Notes: generated from the letters alone by a model not told the origin. 7,932 nucleotides of DNA from CAYINU01 sp964364855 (GCA_964364855.1 CAYINU010000078.1:1-7932), one strand, 5' to 3'. Shown: positions 1 to 7,013, counted from the first letter of the stretch. Numbers and translations are program-made.

Positions 1-239
1 TCATCAACGGCGGTGCCTACACCCACACCAGCATTGCCATTCGCGATGCATTGGCCAGTGTGGATCTGCCTAAAATTGAAGTTCATTTGAGTAATATTCA
101 TGCTCGTGAGGCGTTTCGTCACCATTCTTATCTGGCCGCCGTTTGTACGGGCCAGATCTGTGGGTTTGGACCCGATAGCTACTTCATGGCCTTGTTATAT
201 TTGGCTCGGCATTTTAAGGGAGTCACTCCCGGTCGATAA
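1..239 (+). CDS. aroQ: 3-dehydroquinate dehydratase type II, C-terminal half (partial)
   Basis: Only the last 78 codons are present (frame starting at base 3, TAA at 237-239); the full family is about 145-150 residues. The enzyme dehydrates 3-dehydroquinate to 3-dehydroshikimate in the cytoplasmic shikimate pathway, normally as a dodecamer. The fragment shows the type II signature in order: INGGAYTHTS at its start, then EVHLSNIHAREAFRHHSY, which carries the family's catalytic histidine and substrate-binding residues, then the CTGQICGFGPDSY strand and a final LALL-type helix. The N-terminal part with the catalytic tyrosine and arginine loop lies outside the window. The Asn-Gly-Gly at the start replaces the more usual Asn-Pro-Gly, but this position varies in the family. 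The last 17 bp overlap the end of the convergent minus-strand gene. The family call is secure. Confidence 0.95.
   Translation, partial: INGGAYTHTSIAIRDALASVDLPKIEVHLSNIHAREAFRHHSYLAAVCTGQICGFGPDSYFMALLYLARHFKGVTPGR
218..230. other. Perfect 13-bp hairpin at the aroQ / TPR gene convergence
   Basis: GGGAGTCACTCCC is a perfect inverted repeat with a 5-bp GC-rich stem, extendable to 6 bp. Read on the minus strand, its loop is the TGA stop codon of the TPR gene (223-225), and CTTAAAAT follows. It lies inside the last codons of aroQ. It could be a weak termination or 3'-end-protecting structure for the minus-strand transcript. There is no real T-run on either side, so I do not call it an intrinsic terminator. 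Confidence 0.4.
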
Positions 240-1104
240 CAGCCAAAATGCGGGCGGCTATGGTCGTTGCTGTAAGCGGGAGCTGCTCCGGCTGACAGAG
301 GGTGTTGTAGGACGAGGTCATCGGTGCTTTTCCCGGCAGTGTGATGCTGATCGTTAAGACGAGGGCTTCACAAGGACCGTTTGCCACAGGAGAAACGAGT
401 TGGATGTTGCCAGATACAGCGGGAACGGCATCCCTTTCGCCTTTTGACCGATGAACCGTAAGATAGGGGGATTTTTGGCGGAGCAGCTGAGAAAAAATGG
501 CATCGACAAAGGCAGAGGCGGTGGCATTGGGCGGTACGATGCTAAAGGGCTGCCAGTGGATCGTACGCCGGGATTTGTCATAGGCCAAACGGTAATAATA
601 GGCGATGCGCTGGTCATCGGGACGCAATTGGTAGAGCATCTGAAAGTGCTGATAGGCACTACGATAATATCCACTCTCATAGGCGGATTTGCCTCGCTCA
701 AAAGACTGGTCCAAAAAGCGGGTCATTTTCTCATCTCGGGTGTCTTCGACTTTTTTCAGCCATTCTATCAACTCTGGAATGGGCACTCTGTCGTCAGCCA
801 AAAGTCGCCAGGACGTACGCAAATCCAAAAAATACGTGATGGCAGCGGCGGGATCCGCGAGGTAGAGGGCTTCGCCTTTTTCATAGGCTGCTTTTAAATA
901 GGTTTTGGAGTCTTTGCGTATAAACTCCCGAACCGCTCGGTTTTGCGGATCTTGGCGGTAGGCTAGTGCCAACGTCCTAGCAGCGGCAGAGTAGTTGCCG
1001 ACTTTGATGGCGCTTTGAATGTCCATCACAGGTCCAGCCCAAATACCCGCACAAAAGGCCACCCATAAAACCAGGCTTATACCGCATTTTTTCAAGGAGT
1101 TCAT
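223..1104 (-). CDS. Exported TPR-like protein of unknown function
   Basis: 293 residues. Residues 1-23 form a Sec-type signal peptide: Lys5-Lys6, a hydrophobic stretch of about 15 residues, and likely cleavage near IWA/GP. There is no lipobox, so a periplasmic location is most likely. The mature part begins with helical repeats of TPR character (about 28-60 and 134-176, for example AYESGYYRSAYQHFQMLY with conserved Gly/Ala/Tyr spacing). From about 185 a different alpha/beta region follows: PFSIVPPN, then an amphipathic helix FVDAIFSQLLRQ, then SGNIQLVSP and LVLTISITLP strands. This layout resembles the small FlgO/LpoB/CsgG-like outer-membrane accessory folds, but only as a guess at fold level. 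I do not recognise the family. The gene is convergent with aroQ and overlaps it by 17 bp. It lies 61 bp downstream of the glycosyltransferase gene. No Shine-Dalgarno precedes the ATG; a candidate promoter ends right at it. Confidence 0.8.
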   Translation of the reverse strand: MNSLKKCGISLVLWVAFCAGIWAGPVMDIQSAIKVGNYSAAARTLALAYRQDPQNRAVREFIRKDSKTYLKAAYEKGEALYLADPAAAITYFLDLRTSWRLLADDRVPIPELIEWLKKVEDTRDEKMTRFLDQSFERGKSAYESGYYRSAYQHFQMLYQLRPDDQRIAYYYRLAYDKSRRTIHWQPFSIVPPNATASAFVDAIFSQLLRQKSPYLTVHRSKGERDAVPAVSGNIQLVSPVANGPCEALVLTISITLPGKAPMTSSYNTLCQPEQLPLTATTIAARILAVIDRE

Positions 1105-1110
1105 AAGGAT

Positions 1111-1139
1111 AAACTAACCAATTTGCAAGAAAGTGTGAA
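1111..1139 (-). promoter_or_regulatory. Candidate leaderless promoter of the TPR gene
   Basis: On the minus strand TTCACA (1139-1134, five of six to TTGACA) is followed after 17 bp by TAGTTT (1116-1111). The latter keeps the three most important -10 positions (T, A and final T). The expected start of transcription, 7 nt past the hexamer, is 1104, the A of the ATG itself. The -10 match is weak (three of six). The call rests on the spacing and on the same arrangement at other starts in the window. Confidence 0.4.
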
Positions 1140-1165
1140 CAGGGCTGCCAAAGCCTTAGCATGTA

Positions 1166-2320
1166 TTAACTAGCCTTTTTCTTTCGGATTGCTGTCTCAT
1201 ACACTGTCCGCAATTTTTGCGACAGAGCCTGAGCCGAGTATTCGGTTTGGGCCCGCAGCGCGGCTTCGGCTTGTTTTTGATCCAATAGGGACAAATCTTC
1301 CAATAACCGAATGGTGGCATGGCTAAACCCGTCCAAGGTGCCGTCCGTCGCAAATCCGCCCACGTTATTGTGGAGCAGCTCCCCCACTCCCATGGCATCG
1401 ATTCCAACGACCGGCGTACCCATCGCCATGCTTTCCAGGACGGTCAGGCCTTGGGTTTCGGTCACGGATGGAAATACACACAAGGTCGCGGCCTTAAATG
1501 CGAGCAAGACCTCCCGGTGTGGCAAGTAACCGGTAAAAACGACGTCTTTTTCCAAATCCAACCGGCGTACCTTTTCCTCCATTGCCGCCCGTTGGGGGCC
1601 ATCTCCTATGATAACGAGCTTCACATCACCAATAGCACGGCGTACGGTGCGAAAGCTGTCCAACAAAAAAAACACATTTTTTTCCAAGCCCAGACGGCCC
1701 GCAAACACCAACAAGCGATGCCCATTAGTGAGGCCCAGTTGTACCCGAAAGCGAGAAACATCGGTGGGGGTGAGTTCCGCCTCGGCAGAAACGCCGGTGG
1801 GGATGACTTCGATGGGCACCACTATGTCGTAGTTCACCAACCTGTCCTTCATTTGCCGGGAGGGAGCAATAACAACGTCGCATTGGTTGCAAAAGCGCCG
1901 GGACTCGACTTCTGCGAACCAGGACATAAGCGGCCGGGGCAACGGAATATAGTGGATGTATTCCTCAAAATAGGTGTGATAGGTGTGAACCAAGGGCAAG
2001 TGATGGCGCTTTGCCAAAAACGCCGCCGTAAATCCCAAGCTAAACGGAGTTTGTGCATGAATGATGTCAAAGCCTTCATCCTTAAACGATTTCAATTGGC
2101 GGGACCACGGCGTGCTGAGGTGGTATTCGCGCTGGAAAGGAAACTCCACGGAATGAAAGCGCCGTACCGTGGGCGTGGATTGGCGGGCATTTTTGATACG
2201 GGGGCAAAAGATGATAACTTCGTGACCCATACGCCGAAATTCGGCCTCCATGGTCAAAATGCTGGTGACCACACCATTGATTTGCGGCGCATAGGTGTCG
2301 GTGAAAACGGCAACTTTCAT
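1166..2320 (-). CDS. Family 4 glycosyltransferase, probably diacylglycerol glucosyltransferase-like
   Basis: 384 residues, a full-length GT-B fold retaining glycosyltransferase. N-terminal domain: MKVAVFTDTYAPQINGVVTS (1-20) with the acceptor-side glycine loop, HAQTPFSLG (88-96), and the HTYHTYFEEYIHYIP block (112-126), which is typical of 1,2-diacylglycerol 3-glucosyltransferases and SqdX-like enzymes. C-terminal nucleotide-sugar domain: IPTG (173-176), GRLGLEKN (208-215), GDGP (239-242) and the E-x7-E motif ETQGLTVLE (Glu288, Glu296). It probably transfers a sugar from a nucleotide donor to a membrane lipid at the inner face of the cytoplasmic membrane. Acceptor and sugar cannot be fixed from sequence; mannosyltransferases of the PimB type are the main alternative. 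It has no signal peptide or membrane segment, and the basic C-terminus (IRKKKAS) may help membrane association. The start overlaps the der stop by ATGA, so translation is probably coupled. No Shine-Dalgarno is visible. Confidence 0.88.
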   Translation of the reverse strand: MKVAVFTDTYAPQINGVVTSILTMEAEFRRMGHEVIIFCPRIKNARQSTPTVRRFHSVEFPFQREYHLSTPWSRQLKSFKDEGFDIIHAQTPFSLGFTAAFLAKRHHLPLVHTYHTYFEEYIHYIPLPRPLMSWFAEVESRRFCNQCDVVIAPSRQMKDRLVNYDIVVPIEVIPTGVSAEAELTPTDVSRFRVQLGLTNGHRLLVFAGRLGLEKNVFFLLDSFRTVRRAIGDVKLVIIGDGPQRAAMEEKVRRLDLEKDVVFTGYLPHREVLLAFKAATLCVFPSVTETQGLTVLESMAMGTPVVGIDAMGVGELLHNNVGGFATDGTLDGFSHATIRLLEDLSLLDQKQAEAALRAQTEYSAQALSQKLRTVYETAIRKKKAS

Positions 2321-3684
2321 TTTCGGGATCTTTGTTTACCTGCCTGGCGAGGTGTGTTGTCGGACCGGAACGAGATGACGATGGCCACGCCCATCAAATT
2401 TGGGTACTCGGCACGCAGGCGGTTTTCGACGAAACGGGTATAGCTACTGTCCACCACCGTCGCGTCATTTACAAAAAAAACAAATGTGGGAGGCTGAACC
2501 TCGACCTGGGTGGCGTAATAAAATTTTAAGGCATGTCCTCTTTTGGGGGGAGGAGGTTGGAAGCGTAGAGCGGATTCGATCATTTTGTTTAATGCCGCGG
2601 TCGGAATGCGGACTTGGCTTTGGGCAATGATATCCAGGGCCAGAGGGACGATCTTGTGCAGTTGGTGCTTGGCCTTGGCAGATCCAAAAATAAAGGGCAC
2701 GTACTCCAAATGGGGAAACATGCGCTGGGCATATTTTTCCAAGCCTTGTCGGAGTTCATGGGTGCGGTCCGTGAGGTCCCACTTATTTACAAATAGAATC
2801 ATATTGCGATGCGCGTCCAGCACACTACGGATAATTTTTTTGTCAAAATCATTTAAAAACTGGTCGGCAGACAAAACAACCACGACCAAATCGGCACTGT
2901 GCACGGCGTCCATCGTTCGTTGCATGGTCAGGGATTCGAGAAAGTCTTCTTGGCGGGCCTTGCGCTTGAGTCCGGCGGTATCGATCAGAGTGATGGGCTG
3001 GCCTTCATAGTAAAATATCGTATCGACGGCATCCCGGGTGGTGCCGGCTTTGTCATCTACCAGTACGCGCTCATCGTTTAGCATGGCATTGATCAAGGAG
3101 GACTTCCCCATATTGGGACGACCGACGATGGCCAGGCGGATGGAGCGGGCCGGTTTTTCCGGGATTTGAGGGCGTTCGGTCACATCCATATGGGCCACAA
3201 TGGCCGAGACCAAGCGCCCCATCCCGATGTTGTGCGTCGCAGATACAGCTACCGGATTGCCCAGGCCTAGCCGTGAAAAATTCCATAGATCAGGCTGGGA
3301 TTGCGGTGTATCCACTTTGTTAACCACTACCACGACCTTGTTTTGATAGGGGCGCAAGGCTCGGGCGATGGTAAAATCCGCAGGCAACAGACCGGACTGG
3401 TAGTCGGTCAAAAACAAAATGACATCCACTTTATCCAATTGCGCGCGCAACAGATCTTCGACCCGCTGTTGAAACGCCGTATCGGGATTGTCCTCCAAAA
3501 ACACACCGGCGCTATCGAGCAGAATAAAGTTGCCCTCGGGCCGAACGATGCGGTGTTCGACCATGTCCCGGGTAACACCGGGCACGTCCAGCTCAATGGC
3601 CTTTCGCTCGCCGGCCAGACGGTTAAACAGCGTCGACTTTCCGACGTTGGGCCTGCCGACGATGAGTACGCGTGGCTGCTTCAT
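2317..3684 (-). CDS. der: Ribosome biogenesis GTPase Der (EngA)
   Basis: 455 residues, the usual length. Der has two tandem GTPase domains and a KH-like C-terminal domain, and acts in maturation of the 50S subunit. First domain: G1 GRPNVGKS (10-17), G2 PGVTRD (35-40), G3 DSAG (57-60), G4 NKVD (122-125), G5 SAT (148-150). Second domain: GRPNMGKS (188-195), AGTTRD (213-218), DTAG (235-238), NKWD (300-303). The KH-like domain (about 355-445) contains the hallmark KFYYATQVEVQPPTFVFFVN and the VENRLRAEYPNLMGVAI stretch, ending in a basic tail. Small departures from consensus are DSAG for the usual DTGG in domain 1 and Met for Val in the second P-loop; neither removes a nucleotide-binding residue. 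Both ends overlap neighbours by ATGA (lipoprotein gene upstream, glycosyltransferase downstream), so it is almost certainly translated from a shared transcript. It has no Shine-Dalgarno of its own. Confidence 0.98.
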   Translation of the reverse strand: MKQPRVLIVGRPNVGKSTLFNRLAGERKAIELDVPGVTRDMVEHRIVRPEGNFILLDSAGVFLEDNPDTAFQQRVEDLLRAQLDKVDVILFLTDYQSGLLPADFTIARALRPYQNKVVVVVNKVDTPQSQPDLWNFSRLGLGNPVAVSATHNIGMGRLVSAIVAHMDVTERPQIPEKPARSIRLAIVGRPNMGKSSLINAMLNDERVLVDDKAGTTRDAVDTIFYYEGQPITLIDTAGLKRKARQEDFLESLTMQRTMDAVHSADLVVVVLSADQFLNDFDKKIIRSVLDAHRNMILFVNKWDLTDRTHELRQGLEKYAQRMFPHLEYVPFIFGSAKAKHQLHKIVPLALDIIAQSQVRIPTAALNKMIESALRFQPPPPKRGHALKFYYATQVEVQPPTFVFFVNDATVVDSSYTRFVENRLRAEYPNLMGVAIVISFRSDNTPRQAGKQRSRK

Positions 3685-5270
3685 GGATCTAGGTACACAT
3701 CTTCGATGGGATTAAATAGCCCGGCGGGACCGGGCTTGGACAGGCCTTTGACGCGCTTGTTGACGCCGACCAGATTTTCGGGAATGTACAAAAAAACATA
3801 GGGCAAGTCCGAGCCAATCTGAGACAAGGCGGCCTGGTAAATGGTTTTTCGTTCGGCCATGGCGTGTGCTTTTCGGCCTTGTTCAATCCAGGCATCGACT
3901 TGGGCATTTTGATAGCCATTGAGGTTAAACCCGATCGGATATTCGGTTGAATGCCAGACAAAATAGGGGTCCGGATCGATGCCCAACTGCCAGCCCAACA
4001 TGACTACTTCAAAAGACTTGGGATGGGCGTTTTCGTTGAGCTTGGCAACAAACGAACTCCATTCCATGAGCTGAATTTTCATGTCGATGCCGATGTTGTG
4101 CAGATATTGCTGGATGAGTTCCGCCGACCGCTCCCGGTTTTTATTGCCTTTGTTGGTAATCAATGTGAAAGACAACGGCTTCCCGTTTTTTTCCATCAGA
4201 CCCGTACGGGGATTTTTATGGTAGCCCAGCGCGGTGAGCAAAGAGAGGCTTTTTTGCGGATCGTAGCCGTAGGGTTTAAACAGCAGCGGGTCCGGATAGG
4301 CCCATAGGACTGGAGATGAGGGTACGTCCGTGACACGACCGTATCCTTTTAGGACCGTGTGGACAATAGCGGCCTTGTCGATTGCATGGGCAATGGCTTG
4401 CCGCAGACGGGGATCTGCAAAGCGCGGATCCTTTAAGTTAAATCCCATGTATGTATATTCCAGACCGTAGTATTTGAAGGCTTGGTATTTTCCAGCATTG
4501 GCAAATTTGGGAAAGTCGTTGGGAAGCAAGTCGGTGGCATCCGTTTCGCCTTTCTCAAAGGCAATGGTGGCAGACTGAGCATCCGGGATAATTTTGTAAA
4601 TAATACCTGGCAATTTTGGTTCTTTGCCGTAGTAACGTTCATTTCGGACCAAACGCACATATTGGTCGGGTTTCCAGTCCACCATCTTAAAGGGACCACT
4701 GCCCACCGGTTGGCGGTTAAAAGTCGCCGTATTGATATCTTTGCCTTCCAACAAATGCTTAGGCAAAATGCCGATGGATGCTTCGACCAGAAAAGGCGAA
4801 AAGGGTTCGGGAAGAATGGCGTCGATGGTTAACGGATCAATGATCTTAAACCGGATGGGCTTGCCATTCACGACAAAGCCATTTCGGCGGACAGTGTTGG
4901 TTTTTGGATTGAGAAGGGTATCCACAGTAAATTTGACATCCTCGGCCGTGAGAGGATGCCCGTCTTGAAATTTCAGGTTGGGTCGCAGCACGAAGCGATA
5001 TCGCAACCCGTCTTCAAAAACGGTGTATGTGGCAACCAGATCCGGCTCTAATTCCATGTTCGTACTCACCCGGAACAGTCCGCTAAACACCAATCCCTCT
5101 ACCGAAGATGAGGCAGAGTCCGTGGAAAGGACAGGGTTAATCACAGACGGATTGCCGCCTAAACGCAGCACCAAATACCGGTGAGACGTGCTGGTGCAGC
5201 CAGCCAAGAAAAGAAGACCCGTGCAAACAAAGGTGAGGGAGGAATATCGAAGCAGGGAAAACAAAAACAT
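3681..5270 (-). CDS. Oligopeptide-type ABC transporter substrate-binding lipoprotein
   Basis: 529 residues, family 5 extracellular solute-binding protein (OppA/DppA/NikA type). A lipoprotein signal peptide ends in lipobox LAGC with Cys25; Thr follows, which gives no inner-membrane retention signal. Family landmarks are NPVLSTDSASSSVEGLVFSG (45-64), FQDGHPLTAEDVKF (101-114), PVGSGPFK (188-195) with VRNERYYG (208-215), and DPRLRQAIAHAIDKAAIV (286-303). It should bind short peptides or similar ligands in the periplasm and deliver them to an inner-membrane permease. No permease or ATPase gene adjoins it, so it is an orphan here and the ligand is open. It is the first gene of the block with der and the glycosyltransferase; its TGA overlaps the der ATG. 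The ATG at 5270 has no room for a leader: a consensus extended -10 lies 8 nt upstream. A TTG at codon 3 is an alternative start but has no ribosome site either. Confidence 0.93.
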   Translation of the reverse strand: MFLFSLLRYSSLTFVCTGLLFLAGCTSTSHRYLVLRLGGNPSVINPVLSTDSASSSVEGLVFSGLFRVSTNMELEPDLVATYTVFEDGLRYRFVLRPNLKFQDGHPLTAEDVKFTVDTLLNPKTNTVRRNGFVVNGKPIRFKIIDPLTIDAILPEPFSPFLVEASIGILPKHLLEGKDINTATFNRQPVGSGPFKMVDWKPDQYVRLVRNERYYGKEPKLPGIIYKIIPDAQSATIAFEKGETDATDLLPNDFPKFANAGKYQAFKYYGLEYTYMGFNLKDPRFADPRLRQAIAHAIDKAAIVHTVLKGYGRVTDVPSSPVLWAYPDPLLFKPYGYDPQKSLSLLTALGYHKNPRTGLMEKNGKPLSFTLITNKGNKNRERSAELIQQYLHNIGIDMKIQLMEWSSFVAKLNENAHPKSFEVVMLGWQLGIDPDPYFVWHSTEYPIGFNLNGYQNAQVDAWIEQGRKAHAMAERKTIYQAALSQIGSDLPYVFLYIPENLVGVNKRVKGLSKPGPAGLFNPIEDVYLDP

Positions 5271-5273
5271 TGG

Positions 5274-5302
5274 ATGGCATTATAGCAAGCCGATGCTACA
5301 CT
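5274..5302 (+). promoter_or_regulatory. Promoter of fmt (extended -10, likely leaderless)
   Basis: ATGGCA (5274-5279, four of six to TTGACA) and TACACT (5297-5302, four of six to TATAAT) are separated by 17 bp. TGC directly precedes the hexamer, making an extended -10. The predicted start is about 5309, one base before the fmt ATG at 5310. Its -35 shares base 5279 with the -10 of the opposing promoter, and its -10 shares base 5302 with the opposing -35. Confidence 0.6.
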
Positions 5303-5307
5303 GGCGA
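5279..5307 (-). promoter_or_regulatory. Promoter of the lipoprotein-der-glycosyltransferase block
   Basis: On the minus strand TCGCCA (5307-5302, four of six to TTGACA) is followed after 17 bp by TATAAT (5284-5279, perfect), with TGC just before it (extended -10). The predicted transcription start is about 5272, two bases before the ATG whose A is 5270. This is the best promoter in the window and implies an essentially leaderless mRNA for the first gene. Confidence 0.75.
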
Positions 5308-5309
5308 AG

Positions 5310-6164
5310 ATGCGTAAATTGGACACGTTGGTCTTTTTAAGCAGTGACGGATTTGGCGTCCGTATTGCGACTGTAATGCGAGCGGCATTTCCCCATATAC
5401 GATGGGCGGCATTGACTCAGCCTGACCGTCCCAAAGGCCGGGGACAAACCATGGCAGCTACCCCCTTTAAAAACTGGGCGGAAGGCGAACATATTCCGGT
5501 CTACACGCCGAGCACCAAGGCAGAGATTATCCAAACCATTTGCGACCTTGATCCTGATCTCATCGTGATGGCGTCTTATGGCCAAATCGTTCCTGCACAG
5601 GTCACCGATTCATTTTTTTGCCTTAATATCCACCCCTCGTTGTTGCCGGCTTATCGGGGCGCGACCCCCGTTCAGACCGTCTTGCGAAACGGCGATTCCG
5701 TTACAGGCGTCACCCTCATGCGGGCCGACTCGGGGATGGATACCGGTGAGATATTGCGCCAACAACCCCTGCCCATCGCGGTTGATGATACCTATGGCAC
5801 GTTATTGGAAAAACTGGCTGAACTTGCTAGCGGGATGGCCATTGATTTTATCCGTCATGATTTTATTCCCGATCGTATAACCGCCACACCGCAGGATAAT
5901 CTCCGTGCAACCTACACATCCCTGATCAAAAAATCGGATACCGAACTGTTAGAAACGGATACTGCCGTGATCCGGTTTAATAAAATCCGAGCCTACTCCC
6001 CTACCCCAGGTGCGTATCTGATCCAAAACGGCCAGCGAATTCAGATCATACGAGCGATGCTAAACGAAGGGCGCTTGATTCCACTGGACGTAAAACCCGA
6101 AGGCAAACGGGTTATGTCGTATGCCGATTATCTGCTGGGCAACCCCGATGGGCTTGTCTTATAG
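5310..6164 (+). CDS. fmt: Methionyl-tRNA formyltransferase (short form)
   Basis: 284 residues. Fmt formylates initiator Met-tRNA using 10-formyl-tetrahydrofolate. Catalytic residues are in place: Asn106, His108 and Asp144, within CLNIHPSLLPAYRGATPVQ (104-122) and DSGMDTGEIL (140-149). The upstream loop PDRPKGRG (38-45) is the family's tRNA-binding loop. The C-terminal OB-fold domain begins at about 200 with SLIKKSDTELLETD and IRFNKIRAYSPTPGAYLI, and ends with LDVKPEGKRVMSYADYLLG. Between these the usual strand pair (in most members an xVxTGDGxL-like segment) is missing, so the protein is about 30 residues shorter than typical 310-320-residue Fmt. Since both flanks match the family, this looks like a compact OB domain rather than a frameshift. 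The ATG is fixed by the leaderless-type promoter just upstream. hisF follows after 10 bp. Paralogous formyltransferases (PurN, ArnA) fit less well. Confidence 0.93.
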   Translation: MRKLDTLVFLSSDGFGVRIATVMRAAFPHIRWAALTQPDRPKGRGQTMAATPFKNWAEGEHIPVYTPSTKAEIIQTICDLDPDLIVMASYGQIVPAQVTDSFFCLNIHPSLLPAYRGATPVQTVLRNGDSVTGVTLMRADSGMDTGEILRQQPLPIAVDDTYGTLLEKLAELASGMAIDFIRHDFIPDRITATPQDNLRATYTSLIKKSDTELLETDTAVIRFNKIRAYSPTPGAYLIQNGQRIQIIRAMLNEGRLIPLDVKPEGKRVMSYADYLLGNPDGLVL

Positions 6165-6165
6165 T
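6136..6165 (+). promoter_or_regulatory. Possible internal promoter for hisF
   Basis: TGGGCA (6136-6141, four of six) and TATAGT (6160-6165, five of six), spaced 18 bp, lie in the last codons of fmt. The predicted start is about 6172, three bases before the hisF ATG at 6175. The -10 contains the fmt stop codon. It may supplement read-through from the fmt promoter. With an 18-bp spacer and no TG extension it is weaker than the divergent pair. Confidence 0.35.
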
Positions 6166-6174
6166 GAAAAACCC

Positions 6175-6924
6175 ATGTTAACCAAGCGTATTATTCCATG
6201 TCTGGATGTCACCCATGGTCGGGTCGTCAAAGGAAGGAATTTTGTCGACCTGCGGGATGCGGGCGATCCGGTGGAATTGGCGCAGCGATATGACGCCGAG
6301 GGAGCCGATGAGCTGGTGTTTTTGGACATCACCGCAACCTCAGACAGCCGGTATATTCTGAGGGACTGGGTCGAAAAGACGGCCCGCTGCCTGTTTATTC
6401 CTTTTACGGTGGGTGGTGGAATTTCCAATATGGAAACCATTTCCGATCTTCTCAATGCGGGGGCGGATAAAGTATCGGTTAATTCGGCAGCGGTTAAAAA
6501 TCCCGAATTCGTTCGGGAAGCGAGTCAACGCTACGGTGCACAATGCATCGTGGTGGCCATGGATGCAAAACGTGTAGGAGATCGCTGGGAAGTGTTCACT
6601 CACGGCGGACGGCGACCCACCGGCATCGATGCGGTGGAATGGGCTGCCCGCATGGCGCAACTGGGCGCAGGCGAATTGCTGGTGACCTCGATGGACCGCG
6701 ATGGCACCAAAATGGGCTATGACCTGGATTTTTTGAAGGCCATCAACGCCGTGGTTCGCATTCCCGTGATTGCGTCCGGTGGAGCAGGAACTGCTGCCCA
6801 TGTTGTCGAGGCGCTCAAAGTGGCGGATGCGGCTTTGCTGGCATCGGTGTTGCATTTTAAGGAGTTAAGCATTGCAGGCCTCAAGGCAAGTTGCAAAGCG
6901 GTGGGCCTGCCGATTCGTTGCTGA
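6175..6924 (+). CDS. hisF: Imidazole glycerol phosphate synthase, cyclase subunit HisF
   Basis: 249 residues, close to the usual 250-258. HisF uses ammonia delivered by the glutaminase HisH to convert PRFAR into imidazole glycerol phosphate and AICAR (histidine and purine pathways). It is a (beta/alpha)8 barrel: KRIIPCLDVTHGRVVKG (4-20) carries catalytic Asp11, and VVAMDAKR (126-133) carries the second catalytic Asp130. Phosphate-binding loops are FTVGGGIS (77-84), SVNSAAV (101-107), TSMDRDGT (171-178) and ASGGAGT (200-206). The ATG at 6175 is chosen because it places the aspartates exactly at 11 and 130; upstream ATGs at 6121 and 6148 would add unrelated residues and overlap fmt. No hisH or other his gene is in view, so the partner must be encoded elsewhere. 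No Shine-Dalgarno precedes the start. Confidence 0.97.
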   Translation: MLTKRIIPCLDVTHGRVVKGRNFVDLRDAGDPVELAQRYDAEGADELVFLDITATSDSRYILRDWVEKTARCLFIPFTVGGGISNMETISDLLNAGADKVSVNSAAVKNPEFVREASQRYGAQCIVVAMDAKRVGDRWEVFTHGGRRPTGIDAVEWAARMAQLGAGELLVTSMDRDGTKMGYDLDFLKAINAVVRIPVIASGGAGTAAHVVEALKVADAALLASVLHFKELSIAGLKASCKAVGLPIRC

Positions 6925-7013
6925 AGGGACAGGGTGGCTCATGGTTGATGTGCGCTTAGGCAAGCGTGGGCGATTTGATAGACCAAAGTTGGACCGGGGG
7001 GCAACAGATTGGC

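Noticed and set aside
451..897. 148-codon plus-strand open frame antisense to the TPR gene
   Set aside because: It has no start signal or motif. The minus-strand reading has a signal peptide and coherent repeats, so this is a shadow.
1143..1155. Short hairpin GGCT-TTGGC-AGCC (minus strand) after the glycosyltransferase stop
   Set aside because: The stem is only 4 bp with no T-run after it; too weak to call a terminator.
1319..2443. 374-codon open frame on the plus strand antisense to the glycosyltransferase gene
   Set aside because: It reads across the glycosyltransferase start and into der. Its translation has no recognisable motif and an odd Gln/His/Gly/Asn-rich composition, and the minus strand encodes an intact conserved enzyme. 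It is a shadow frame.
3301..3801. 166-codon plus-strand open frame antisense to der
   Set aside because: It lies opposite conserved Der P-loop and G-motif coding sequence and has no recognisable protein features of its own.
6121..6174. Earlier ATG starts for hisF (6121 and 6148)
   Set aside because: They would add an N-terminus foreign to the family and overlap fmt. The start at 6175 gives the exact catalytic numbering Asp11 and Asp130.
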